Shown piece by piece: positions 1 through 8,461 of a stretch of 43,150 bases of DNA. The DNA is taken from the NCBI GenBank assembly GCA_024763335.1, contig JANTFS010000003.1, positions 1 to 43,150 on the forward strand, given 5' to 3'. The position numbers and the translations under genes were made by a program. The notes beneath the pieces are model-generated. The model was not told where the DNA came from, made no database searches, and saw nothing but the letters and a program-made list of their open reading frames with translations. Source of the DNA: Paracoccaceae bacterium. Lineage in GTDB: Bacteria > Pseudomonadota > Alphaproteobacteria > Rhodobacterales > Rhodobacteraceae. The first letter of the stretch is position 1, and each line of letters opens with the position of its first letter.

Positions 1-3000
1 CGCTGGCCTACCACAACGATTGGGGCGCCTCGGCCAATGGCGTCACGGTTACGTTCACCGGGGCCGGCACCGGCACGGCGACCGACTGGAACGGCGACAC
101 CGACAGTTTCACCGGCATCGAGCGGGTGCGGGGCACGGAATATGCCGACACGCTGACCGGCGCGGCGGGCGATGACAACCTGTCCGGCGAGGAGGGCGAC
201 GATACGCTCGCCGGCGGCGCCGGGAACGACAGCCTCGAAGGCGGCGCGGGGAACGACGCGCTCTCCGGGGGCACTGGAAACGACTGGCTGCAGGGCGGTG
301 CGGGCAACGATACGCTCGATGGCGGCGACGGGTTCGACCGCGCGGATTACAGTTCCAGCACCGCCGGCGTAAGCGTGAACCTCGCCACCGGCACCGCGAG
401 CGATGGCATGGGCGGCACCGACACGCTCACCTCGATCGAGCGCGTCACCGGATCGGACCACAATGACACGCTCACCGGCGACAACGGCCGCAACTCCTTC
501 ACCGGCGAACAGGGCGACGATGTGATCGACGGCGGCGGCGGGGTCGATTTCGTCTGGTATGGCCGGGCGACCTCGGCGGTCAACGTCGATCTCGCCACCG
601 GCGTGGTCACCGGCGGTGAAGGCAACGACACGCTCAGCAATATCGAGAACATCGGCGGCTCGAACTTCTCCGACACGCTGCTCGGGGATGCGGGCGACAA
701 CTGGTTCATCCCCGACCAGGAGGGCGATCAGTGGACGCCCAACAACGCCGTGGGCGGCGCCGACACGATCGACGGGCGCGGCGGCAATGACGGCGTGTCC
801 TACTGGAACGCCGTTGCGGGCGTGACCGTCAACCTCGCCACGGGCACCGCGACCGACGGGCTGGGCAACACCGACACCCTTGCCAACATCGAGATGATCA
901 AAGGCTCGAAGTTCGCCGACACGCTGATCGGCGATGCCGGCAACAACGAGATCTGGGATGGCGAGGGCGACGACAACGTGCAGGGCGGTGGTGGCGACGA
1001 CCGCTTCCATCTCGGGCTGAACGGGTCGGATACGGTCGATGGTGGTGCGGGCAACGACACGCTGGTTCAGGAATTGGACACCTTCCCGGTCATTCCCGGC
1101 TTCATCTACGAATTGAACCTGGTGACCGGATATAGCGGTCAACTCGGCAACCCGCTGCGCTCCGACACGATCCTCAACGTCGAAAACCTCGAGCTCAGCG
1201 GCGACGTCGACACCCGGTTCACCGGCGATGCGGCCGCCAATCGCGTGGTGACCGACACCGGCGACGATGTGATCTCGACGGGTGACGGCGATGATGTCAT
1301 CTCGGCCGGCACCGGCACCAACACCATCGACGGGGGCACCGGAAACGACCGGGTTGTCTATTCCGGCAACCGGGCCGATTTCACCGTTGTCACGACCAGC
1401 GGGACAACCACCGTGAGCGATGGCAGCCGGACCGATACGATCACCAATGTCGAAGAGCTCGTGTTCGACGATCAGACGGTCGCGCTGGGCGGCCTCAACC
1501 AGATTGACGGCACCGCGGGCAATGACACCTTGGCCGGCACCGCGGGCGACGACCTGATCAACGGCCTTGCCGGCGACGACAGCCTGGAAGGCGATCTGGG
1601 CGACGATACCCTGAACGGCGGCGACGGCGCCGATGTCCTCAATGGCCAGAGCGGCGATGACACGCTCAACGGCGGCAGCGGGAACGACATGCTGTTTGGC
1701 AGTTCCGGGGCGGATGTGCTCAACGGCGGGGACGGGGATGACGTGTTGAACGGCGGCAGCGGCGCCGACACGCTCGATGGTGGCACGGGCACCGACCAGG
1801 CCTCCTACAAGTTCTCGCCCGCCGGCGTTCAGATCGACCTCGGGGCGGGCACGGCCTCCGGCGGCAATGCGACCGGCGACAGCCTGACCGGGATCGAGGA
1901 TCTCAAGGGCTCCGATCACGCCGACACGCTCACCGGTGACGGCAGCGCCAACCGGCTCTACGGCTTGGGGGGCGACGACACGCTCGCGGGCGGGGCGGGA
2001 AATGACTGGCTCGTGGGGGGCGCAGGCGACGACGCCCTGAACGGTGGCGACGGGGATGATCGCCTCGATGGCGGACCCGGCGCCGATGCGCTGGATGGCG
2101 GTGCCGGGACGGACCAGGCAAGCTATCGCGGCTCGGGCGCCGGTGTCACGGTCGATCTGGCGCTTGGAACCGGCACGGGCGGCGATGCGGCCGGCGACAC
2201 CCTGACGGCGATCGAAAACGTCGTCGGCTCGGCCCATGGCGACACGCTCACCGGCGATGGCGGCAACAACCGCTTCTACGCGCTTGGCGGCGACGACACG
2301 GTGTCCGGCGGCGCCGGGGTCGACCGGATCAAGGGTGGCGACGGCGATGACACGCTTTCGGGCGGCACCGGTGACGACTGGTTCTCCGGCGGCGACGGGG
2401 CGGATGCCATCGACGGCGGCGACGGGGCCGACATGGTCTCCTACGAAGACGGTCCGACCGGCGTCAGCGTCAATCTCGCGACCGGCGCCGCAAGCGGCGG
2501 CGACGCTACCGGCGACAGCTTCACCTCGATCGAGAACCTTGGCGGCAGTGCATTTGCTGATACGCTCACCGGCGACGGCGGCAACAACCGCCTCTATGGC
2601 TTTGCCGGCGACGACACGCTGAATGGCGGCGACGGGGTTGACCGGATCCGTGCCGGCGACGGCGACGACACGGTGAACGGCGACGCCGGCAATGACTGGC
2701 TCGAAGGCGGCGCCGGGGCCGACGCGCTGAATGGCGGCAACGGCACCGACATGGCGGTCTACGAACGTTCCGCGGCGGGCGTCACGGTGGATCTCGCCAG
2801 CGGAACGGCCAGCGGCGGCGAGGCTGCCGGCGACACCTTCATCTCGATCGAGGACGTCGTGGGGTCCGGCCATGCCGACAGCCTCACCGGCGATGCCGGG
2901 GCCAACCGGCTGATCGGCGGCGCGGGCAACGACTCGCTCACGGGTGCGGGTGGCGCCGACAAGCTCCTCGGCGGGGCCGGTGACGACACGCTCTCCGGCG

Positions 3001-3569
3001 GCGACGGCGACGATTACATGGTCGGCGGTGCCGGAGCCGATGCCTTCGACGGCGGCGCCGGTGAAGACCAGGTGAGCTATGCGCGCGAAGGCGCCGCGGT
3101 CAGCGTCGATCTTGGCACCGGAACCGTTGGCGGCGCGGCGGCGGGCGACAGTTTCACCGGCGTCGAGGGCCTCTACGGCACCGGGTTCAGCGACAGCCTT
3201 GCCGGAGATGCGGCAGACAACAGGCTCTTTGGTGGCGGCGGCGACGACACGCTGAACGGCGCCGGCGGGGTCGACCGGATCTACGGCGGAGACGGCGACG
3301 ACACGATCAACGGCGGCGCCGGCAACGATTGGGTCGTCGGCGGTGCCGGGGCGGATACTTTCGTGTTCGACACTGGCTGGGGCGCCGACACCATTTCCGA
3401 CTTCGACGACGGGGTCGACCGGATCGACCTGACCTCGACGGGCCTCGCCTTCGGCGACCTGACGATCACCCAGGTTGGGACGGATGTCGAGATCAGCGAC
3501 GGGGCGGGCAACCTGATCACGCTCGATGACACGCTCGCCACCAACATCGACCAGTTCGACTTCATCTGA
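1..3569 (+). CDS. RTX calcium-binding repeat protein, probably type I secreted (5' partial)
   Basis: The frame is open from the window edge (first full codon at base 3), so the true start lies upstream; about 1189 residues are visible. The protein is built from clusters of glycine/aspartate nonapeptides (GGxGxDxLx, as in GGAGNDSLEGG), which fold into calcium-binding beta-rolls. These alternate with a second module of the type YxxxxAGVxVDLxxGTxxGGxAxGDxxxxIENxxGS. The last five such modules have their conserved Tyr codon at 1806, 2124, 2442, 2760 and 3078, exactly 318 bp (106 residues) apart. The C-terminus (TFVFDTGWGADTISDFDDG, then a short beta-rich tail ending DQFDFI) resembles the capping and secretion end of T1SS substrates. 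No catalytic domain is visible in this part. Role inferred: secreted or surface-bound adhesin or matrix protein. No T1SS genes lie in the window. A small exported protein and two glycosyltransferases follow closely. Confidence 0.9.
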   Translation, partial: LAYHNDWGASANGVTVTFTGAGTGTATDWNGDTDSFTGIERVRGTEYADTLTGAAGDDNLSGEEGDDTLAGGAGNDSLEGGAGNDALSGGTGNDWLQGGAGNDTLDGGDGFDRADYSSSTAGVSVNLATGTASDGMGGTDTLTSIERVTGSDHNDTLTGDNGRNSFTGEQGDDVIDGGGGVDFVWYGRATSAVNVDLATGVVTGGEGNDTLSNIENIGGSNFSDTLLGDAGDNWFIPDQEGDQWTPNNAVGGADTIDGRGGNDGVSYWNAVAGVTVNLATGTATDGLGNTDTLANIEMIKGSKFADTLIGDAGNNEIWDGEGDDNVQGGGGDDRFHLGLNGSDTVDGGAGNDTLVQELDTFPVIPGFIYELNLVTGYSGQLGNPLRSDTILNVENLELSGDVDTRFTGDAAANRVVTDTGDDVISTGDGDDVISAGTGTNTIDGGTGNDRVVYSGNRADFTVVTTSGTTTVSDGSRTDTITNVEELVFDDQTVALGGLNQIDGTAGNDTLAGTAGDDLINGLAGDDSLEGDLGDDTLNGGDGADVLNGQSGDDTLNGGSGNDMLFGSSGADVLNGGDGDDVLNGGSGADTLDGGTGTDQASYKFSPAGVQIDLGAGTASGGNATGDSLTGIEDLKGSDHADTLTGDGSANRLYGLGGDDTLAGGAGNDWLVGGAGDDALNGGDGDDRLDGGPGADALDGGAGTDQASYRGSGAGVTVDLALGTGTGGDAAGDTLTAIENVVGSAHGDTLTGDGGNNRFYALGGDDTVSGGAGVDRIKGGDGDDTLSGGTGDDWFSGGDGADAIDGGDGADMVSYEDGPTGVSVNLATGAASGGDATGDSFTSIENLGGSAFADTLTGDGGNNRLYGFAGDDTLNGGDGVDRIRAGDGDDTVNGDAGNDWLEGGAGADALNGGNGTDMAVYERSAAGVTVDLASGTASGGEAAGDTFISIEDVVGSGHADSLTGDAGANRLIGGAGNDSLTGAGGADKLLGGAGDDTLSGGDGDDYMVGGAGADAFDGGAGEDQVSYAREGAAVSVDLGTGTVGGAAAGDSFTGVEGLYGTGFSDSLAGDAADNRLFGGGGDDTLNGAGGVDRIYGGDGDDTINGGAGNDWVVGGAGADTFVFDTGWGADTISDFDDGVDRIDLTSTGLAFGDLTITQVGTDVEISDGAGNLITLDDTLATNIDQFDFI

Positions 3570-3594
3570 CGCAGGGAAATGCAAGGGGGCCCGG

Positions 3595-3906
3595 ATGGCC
3601 AACAAGAGACTTCTGGCAATCGTGACGGCGCTGATGCTGGCCGCCAGCGGCGGGCAGTCCGCACTGGGCGCCTTCACCTTCAGCCAGCTTGAGCTCATCG
3701 AGCAATTCATCCTGAACGGTCAGTGGGCATTGTTGAAAGCCTTCATCGACGAGCACCCGGAACTCCTTCAGGGCAGCGATGCGCTGGCTCGCGAACTTCG
3801 TGAATTTGTCGCGGCGGTCGAGGAAAGCGGGGTAATCTCGACGATCACCCCGCCCGCCGTCGTGCCCGATATCGCGGTTGTCGCGACGGCCAAGGATTCC
3901 TATTGA
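3595..3906 (+). CDS. Small exported protein of unknown function
   Basis: 103 residues. The N-terminus (MANKRLLAIVTALMLAASGGQSALGAF) is a clear Sec signal peptide, with cleavage likely near residue 25. The mature part is short, helical and acidic (QLELIEQFILNGQWALLKAFIDEHPELL, then ALARELREFVAAVEESG) and ends in a Pro/Val-rich tail. It contains no cysteine. I chose the ATG at 3595 because the signal peptide begins there; the frame is open upstream only across the end of the RTX gene. It starts 25 bp after the RTX stop, and its own stop overlaps the next start (TTGA), so it is almost certainly co-transcribed with both. I recognise no family. A periplasmic helper for the RTX protein or the glycan pathway is possible, but this is inference from position. 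Confidence 0.8.
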   Translation: MANKRLLAIVTALMLAASGGQSALGAFTFSQLELIEQFILNGQWALLKAFIDEHPELLQGSDALARELREFVAAVEESGVISTITPPAVVPDIAVVATAKDSY

Positions 3907-4988
3907 AGCGCGCGACGATGGACGGCAGCACGCATCCCGCCGCGTACGAAAGCATCGCCTACGTGATCGACCCGCGCTTTCCCGGCGGCACCTCCTCGGC
4001 GGTGGCCAGCGAGCTTCGGGCGATTGCCGCGATCCGGCCCCGCGTCTCCGTCTACGGCATCAGCTCGGCAATGTTCAAAGACACCGACGTCGCGCCGGTG
4101 CTGGGCGAAGCGCTGGATGATCTGGGCCTGACCCTGGTTTGGGACCCGCCGGTCATCGCCGCAGACCGCGTGATCCTGCACAACCCCGCTTTCCTCAAAT
4201 TCGAAACCCGGCTCGCGTCGCGGATTCTCGCGCAGGATCTCTACGTGGTGACACATGAAAACTTCCTGCGCCCGACCGGCGCCGAGGCCTTTGATATTGC
4301 CGCCTGCCTCGCGCTGATCGACCGCGCGGGCCTGGCGCGCCGCAAGGTCCTGGCCCCGATCTCGGCGGGCAATCGCGAGACGGTCGGCGCATGGCTGGCG
4401 ACTGTGGGCGGCACCGCGCCCTGGGAGGTTCTGGCCGCCGACTGGTTCAACATCTGCAATTTCGATCTGCAGCCGGCCACCCCGGCACCCCGCGACCGCC
4501 GGGGCCGGCATTCGCGCCCCGGCTACGAGAAATTCCCGCCTCCGGCGCAGATGGAGGCCAGTTTCCCGCCGGGTGCCGAAACCAACGTGATCCTCGGCGC
4601 CGACACCTTTCTGGATGACGGGACGGGCAGGCCGCACTGGCGCATGGTCCGGTTTCGCGGCATGACGGTCGACGCGTTCTTCGATGAAATCGACTTCCAC
4701 GTCTACTTCACCGCGCCGACATGGCGCGAGAGCTTCGGACGGGTATTGGCCGAGGCCATGGCGGCGGGAAAGGTGGTGATCTCGGATCCGGCGACGGCCC
4801 GCACCTTCGGCGGCGGCGTGGTGGCCGCGAGCCCGGCCGATGTCGACGATATCGTCGGCCATTTCCTGCGCCACCCCGACCGCTATCTCGCCCAGGTCTC
4901 CCGTGCGCAACGGGTTCTCGAGGCCCTGTCGGCCGACCGTTTCCGGTCATTTTTCAATGCCTTGCCAGCTCGGGAGCCCGCAGGATGA
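3903..4988 (+). CDS. Glycosyltransferase, GT-B fold (GT4-like C-terminal half)
   Basis: 361 residues with no signal peptide, so cytoplasmic. The C-terminal half carries the EX7E motif of retaining GT4-type enzymes (residues 276-284 in WRESFGRVLAEAMAAG), which contacts the nucleotide-sugar donor. The N-terminal region has the Gly-rich opening PRFPGGTSSAV typical of the acceptor-side Rossmann domain of GT-B enzymes. Donor and acceptor cannot be read from the sequence. The TTG at 3903 is preceded by AAGGA at about 6 nt and overlaps the previous stop; an ATG at 3918 is the alternative and would cost five residues. The stop overlaps the next ATG (ATGA at 4985), so the two glycosyltransferases are translationally coupled. 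Context suggests glycosylation of the RTX protein or synthesis of a surface glycan. Confidence 0.82.
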   Translation: MKRATMDGSTHPAAYESIAYVIDPRFPGGTSSAVASELRAIAAIRPRVSVYGISSAMFKDTDVAPVLGEALDDLGLTLVWDPPVIAADRVILHNPAFLKFETRLASRILAQDLYVVTHENFLRPTGAEAFDIAACLALIDRAGLARRKVLAPISAGNRETVGAWLATVGGTAPWEVLAADWFNICNFDLQPATPAPRDRRGRHSRPGYEKFPPPAQMEASFPPGAETNVILGADTFLDDGTGRPHWRMVRFRGMTVDAFFDEIDFHVYFTAPTWRESFGRVLAEAMAAGKVVISDPATARTFGGGVVAASPADVDDIVGHFLRHPDRYLAQVSRAQRVLEALSADRFRSFFNALPAREPAG

Positions 4989-7063
4989 TCTATGTTGATG
5001 CCGGGGTCCGAAGCGCGCGTTCATTCGACACGAGGCTGGTGTTTACCGAGACCCTGCGGCGGGCCGGCCTCGCGGCGGGGATCGACGACGCCACCTTGCC
5101 GCAGACGCTGCATCGCAGCCAGAAATACGAGCTGTCCGAAAGCCTCGTGTCGCCGCACGACGCCGCGCCGGATGGTGTCATCGTCCTCGACGCCGGCCAG
5201 CTGTGCGACCGGACGCTGTCGACCTTGCGGAGCTACGGGCTTGAGGCAAATCAGCCCGTTGTTGCCGTCGGCCGGTTCGAAACCCGCCAGCACAAGATCG
5301 GCGCCCAGGCCAAGATCGCCTTTGCGACCGGGGCGGAGCCAACGCTCGTCGATCTCGATGAGGTGCAGCCCGGCGGGCTCCTTCCCGATGCCGCCCTGCC
5401 CCTTTTGGCATGCCGTAGCGATCGTGGCCAACCGCCCGGCAGCCTGCGCGTTCTGGTCTTCGTTCCCAAGGACATGGCCGAGGCGCCCGAGAGCGTCGCC
5501 GGGGTGTCGATGTTGGGTGCGGCGCGGGGCATCGAGGTGGCATTCATCACCGCGGCACAGACCAAGGCGTCGCTCCGCGCCGGCGGGACGGCCGCGGCGC
5601 CGATCTACGGCTATAGCGAATTGTCCCCCGCCGCGTTTGCCGAGCGCGCCGATATCGTCGTCGTGCTTGGCCACGGCTCACCCGGGGAGCGCATCGCCCA
5701 GCTGTCGGTCGAGGTCATCGGCGCCGGCGGCATCGTGATCGACGGGACCGAGAGTGCCGGACTAATGCAAAACACCGCGCCGATCGTGCGCGGCCCCGGG
5801 CGGCTTGTGGACCTGCCCGATTTTCTCGCCCGCGAAATCCTGCCGCGCGCGGAGGCGATCCGGGCCGAGGTTCGCGCCAGCGAGTGGCGGCAGGCAAATG
5901 ACATCGCCGGACTGATCGCGCAATTCCCCGCCGCCCTGCGGCAGCGCCGCCCCGAACCGGCCCGGGCAAGCCCGGCACAAAAGACCGTATTCCTGCCCAC
6001 CAACGGCGTCGGGCTTGGGCACGCCCAGCGCTGCGCCCTGATCGCGGCCCAGATGCCCGAGCCGCAACACCTCAGCTTCACCGCCTTTCCAAGCTGCGTC
6101 GATCTGGTGGAGCAGCAGGGGTTTGCCTGCCGCCCGCTGGTCCAGAAAAGCGAGGTTCACGCCGACAGCTATGCCAATGACCTTGTCAATTACAGACGGC
6201 TGCGCCGCTGGCTCGGGCGCGGCGACCGTCTGGTGTTCGATGGGGTTTATGTGTTCGAGTCGGTCTTCCGGACGATCCTCGAGCGCGAACTTGACGCGGT
6301 CTGGATCCGCCGGGGGCTGTGGCGCGCGCACCAGACCAACGAGGCCGCCTTGTCGCGCGAACATGTCTTCAGCCGTGTCGTGGTGCCCGGCGAGGCGTTC
6401 GACGAGCTCAACCAGGGCTATTCGTTCGGCGCGCATATTCACCACGTCGGGCCGGTGGTGCGCCTGCCCGGGCCCGGCGACAGAACCGCGACCCGCAAGG
6501 AGATTTCGCGCCAGCTCGGCGTGTCATTCAAGACGCTCGTCGTGTCGATGCTGGGCGGTGGCGTGGCGGCCGATCGCGGCCCGCAGCTGCAAACGACCTG
6601 CGCGGCGCTGGAAGGGCGCCCGGACGTGCTCCATCTCGTTGTCGTCTGGCCCAACGCCAAGCTCGCCCCCGAGTTGATGCTTTGGAACAACACCCGGGTC
6701 GTGCGGGCGCTCGATGCCGTCCGGCTCGCGCGTGCCGCCGATTTCGTGGTCACGGCCGTTGGCTACAATTCCTTTCACGAGATGCTCTACCACCGCATCC
6801 CGGCGATCTTCATTCCGCAGACCGCGCCCTACATGGACGACCAGGAGCGGCGCGCGGCCTCCGCGGCAGATCGGGGGCTGGCGGCGCTGGTCCTGCCCGA
6901 AGACCTTCTGATGCTCGACCGCACGCTGTCGCGGTTTCTAGACGGCCCACAGGCAACCAACATTCGCGAGCGTCTCGCCGGGCTCACACTTCCCGAGCCC
7001 GGCAATGCCGACGCGGCCCGGATCATTGAAGGAGAAACGCATGAGACACGACGGCTGGCTTGA
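4985..7063 (+). CDS. Large two-part glycosyltransferase with MurG/GT28-like C-terminal half
   Basis: 692 residues. The C-terminal half starts near residue 335 with FLPTNGVGLGHAQRC, the glycine-rich acceptor loop seen in MurG/UGT-type GT-B enzymes. It ends with a donor-side segment (ADFVVTAVGYNSFHEMLYHRIPAIFIP, about residues 585-605) similar to the GT28 nucleotide-sugar site. The first 330 residues form a separate region (MIYVDAGVRSARSFDTRLVF onward) that looks like another GT-B-like or Rossmann domain, but I see no EX7E motif there, so it may be a non-catalytic partner domain. The ATG at 4985 overlaps the previous stop. The frame stays open far upstream, but that part is antisense-like and overlaps the preceding gene. 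Substrate is unknown. This length is about double that of a single-domain MurG-type enzyme. Confidence 0.8.
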   Translation: MIYVDAGVRSARSFDTRLVFTETLRRAGLAAGIDDATLPQTLHRSQKYELSESLVSPHDAAPDGVIVLDAGQLCDRTLSTLRSYGLEANQPVVAVGRFETRQHKIGAQAKIAFATGAEPTLVDLDEVQPGGLLPDAALPLLACRSDRGQPPGSLRVLVFVPKDMAEAPESVAGVSMLGAARGIEVAFITAAQTKASLRAGGTAAAPIYGYSELSPAAFAERADIVVVLGHGSPGERIAQLSVEVIGAGGIVIDGTESAGLMQNTAPIVRGPGRLVDLPDFLAREILPRAEAIRAEVRASEWRQANDIAGLIAQFPAALRQRRPEPARASPAQKTVFLPTNGVGLGHAQRCALIAAQMPEPQHLSFTAFPSCVDLVEQQGFACRPLVQKSEVHADSYANDLVNYRRLRRWLGRGDRLVFDGVYVFESVFRTILERELDAVWIRRGLWRAHQTNEAALSREHVFSRVVVPGEAFDELNQGYSFGAHIHHVGPVVRLPGPGDRTATRKEISRQLGVSFKTLVVSMLGGGVAADRGPQLQTTCAALEGRPDVLHLVVVWPNAKLAPELMLWNNTRVVRALDAVRLARAADFVVTAVGYNSFHEMLYHRIPAIFIPQTAPYMDDQERRAASAADRGLAALVLPEDLLMLDRTLSRFLDGPQATNIRERLAGLTLPEPGNADAARIIEGETHETRRLA

Positions 7064-7475
7064 GATCATGTCGCGCGCATCGGTGCCTCAGGTGGCCGAG
7101 ATCGCGCCGGCGCTTCGCAGCCCGGCCGCGATGGCGGCACTCGCGAGTGATGCCGAAACCGGGTTGCCCGGGCCGTCGTCAATGCTGTGGCCGTGCGAAG
7201 ATGCCCCGCGCGCCCGCTTCGGCGTGCGTGTGCGCACCGCGCCGGCCGACCCGCGCCGCCATGCCGTGCGGCTCGCGGCGGCCAGCATGGAACGCGGCGC
7301 CGAACCTGTCATCCTCAGCTACGTCGGGCGCAGCGGGTTTGAACAGGCCGGCTTCCGGGTCGAGCGCATCCACGGTGGCACAGAGGCCGAATGCGGCGTT
7401 CAGGAACTGGAGGTCAGTCGCTTCTGGGGGCTCTCGATCATCATCGACTTCGACGACATTTCTGCGCTGGACTGA
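7041..7475 (+). CDS. Conserved-looking small protein, unknown function
   Basis: 144 residues, starting at an ATG with a strong ribosome site (GAAGGAG, 7029-7035) inside the end of the glycosyltransferase gene (23-bp overlap). It has no signal peptide or membrane segment and appears to be a soluble alpha/beta protein. The central part contains VRLAAASMERGAEPVILSYVGRSGFEQAGFRVERI and the end is hydrophobic (RFWGLSIIIDFDD). I do not recognise the family. The overlap and same strand make it the last gene of the RTX/glycosyltransferase unit, so a role with that pathway is likely but unproven. It converges on the methyltransferase gene with only 22 bp between stops. Confidence 0.75.
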   Translation: MRHDGWLEIMSRASVPQVAEIAPALRSPAAMAALASDAETGLPGPSSMLWPCEDAPRARFGVRVRTAPADPRRHAVRLAAASMERGAEPVILSYVGRSGFEQAGFRVERIHGGTEAECGVQELEVSRFWGLSIIIDFDDISALD

Positions 7476-7497
7476 CGAGACGCGCCGCCGCCCGGCG

Positions 7498-8106
7498 TTA
7501 CCCGAGCGCTTCGAGGCAGAAGGAGAAATGTCCGCGTGTTTCCAGCGTGAGATATCTGAAGCCCCAGTCGTGCGTGCGGCAGAATTCGGTGACCGCTTCG
7601 ACAACGCCATAGGGCACCGCGTCGATGACGTTGCCGGTGCAGAAGTCATGGCCGGCGATCATCCCGCCGGGCCGGACCAGCGTCCTGCACAGCTCCAGCT
7701 CCGCCCGCGTGGTCGGGTAGCTGTGGTTGGTGTCGATATAGACCCAGTCGAACACTCCGGGCTCAAGCCCGGCCAGAACCTCCGTCGAAAGCCCCTGACA
7801 GATCGTGATGCGGCCGCTGTCAATCTCCTGCGCCCAATCGGCGCGGATCCGGCTGAGGCCATCGCGGTAACGCTCCGTGGCCCAGGCATCGACCAAGACC
7901 AACCGGGCCGGTTGGGCGCGCGACATGATTTCACCGGTGAAATCGCCAAACGCCACGCCGATCTCGGCGGCAACGCCGTGCTTGGGCATGAGGTCGAGAA
8001 GCGTGTTGCGGTCGGGCAGCAGATCACACCCCGTGGTATGGCGCCGGTCAAGCGTGACCCGCGGCATTTCGTTCTTGATCCTGCGTCGGTCAGCCGCCGT
8101 CTGCAT
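7498..8106 (-). CDS. Class I SAM-dependent methyltransferase (Methyltransf_24-like)
   Basis: 202 residues. The SAM-binding motif I is AAEIGVAFGDFTGEI, followed by the acidic strand LVLVDAWA. Further on, VFDWVYIDTNHSYPTTRAELELCRTLVRPGGMIAGHDF matches the Methyltransf_24-type small-molecule or sugar methyltransferases, whose DxNHxY segment often binds metal or acceptor. The start is uncertain. The ATG at 8106 has GAGG 5 nt upstream, whereas an upstream in-frame ATG at 8202 would add 32 basic residues behind a poor ribosome site. An inverted repeat (TGACCC-aaac-GGGTCA, 8217-8232) lies upstream. It is convergent with the glycosyltransferase unit, and decoration of the same glycan is a reasonable guess, but it is separately transcribed. 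Confidence 0.82.
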   Translation of the reverse strand: MQTAADRRRIKNEMPRVTLDRRHTTGCDLLPDRNTLLDLMPKHGVAAEIGVAFGDFTGEIMSRAQPARLVLVDAWATERYRDGLSRIRADWAQEIDSGRITICQGLSTEVLAGLEPGVFDWVYIDTNHSYPTTRAELELCRTLVRPGGMIAGHDFCTGNVIDAVPYGVVEAVTEFCRTHDWGFRYLTLETRGHFSFCLEALG

Positions 8107-8216
8107 GTTTGCCTCAATCCGAATACCCGGCACCGCCGCCCGGATCGTTCGGGCGCCCGCCCGCCCCGGGTTGTGTGTCACCCGTCGCAGGATACCGGCC
8201 ATCGGGGGGCCATGCT

Positions 8217-8232
8217 TGACCCAAACGGGTCA
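8217..8232. promoter_or_regulatory. Inverted repeat upstream of the methyltransferase gene
   Basis: Perfect 6-bp arms TGACCC and GGGTCA flank AAAC. The repeat lies about 110 bp before the preferred start of the methyltransferase gene, in a region with no gene. It could be an operator half-site pair or a small hairpin. No regulator is identified. Confidence 0.25.
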
Positions 8233-8340
8233 TCCACGCGGGGCGCCGAATCTGATCCAGCACCCGCCCGGACCAACGCCTTGGCGGCCGGGCAAAGCCG
8301 CCCCGAGCCGCGCTGACGTCATTCTGCTTCGCAAAGGTCT

Positions 8341-8416
8341 TGGTGCCCCCAGAGAGACTCGAACTCCCGACCCTCTGATTACAAATCAGATGCTCTACCA
8401 GCTGAGCTATAGGGGC
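8341..8416 (-). tRNA. tRNA-Thr (anticodon UGT)
   Basis: Read on the minus strand this is a complete 76-nt cloverleaf. The acceptor arm pairs GCCCCTA with TGGGGGC (one G-T wobble) and the CCA end is encoded. The D-arm is GCTCAGCTGGTAGAGC. The anticodon stem TCTGA/TCAGA encloses the loop TTTGTAA, giving anticodon TGT (Thr, reads ACA and related codons). The T-loop is TTCGAGT. It stands between the methyltransferase and the permease gene. No integrase or duplicated 3' end is visible nearby, so there is no sign of use as an attachment site. Confidence 0.97.
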
Positions 8417-8461
8417 GCTGGTGTTCGTGTAAGCATTCGCGCCGCGCCGTTCAAGCCCGTC

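Noticed and set aside
1-3400. Regular short repeats that could be taken for a CRISPR array
   Set aside because: The repeats are in frame, code for GGxGxDxLx units and vary in sequence. There are no constant repeat and unique spacer pairs and no cas genes.
4721-4984. Upstream extension of the large glycosyltransferase by 88 codons
   Set aside because: The extra part overlaps the preceding glycosyltransferase in another frame and is Arg/Gly-rich. The ATGA overlap at 4985 gives a better start.
8341-8416. tRNA-Thr as the attachment site of an integrated element
   Set aside because: There is no integrase, no duplicate of the tRNA 3' end and no change in gene content typical of an island beside it.
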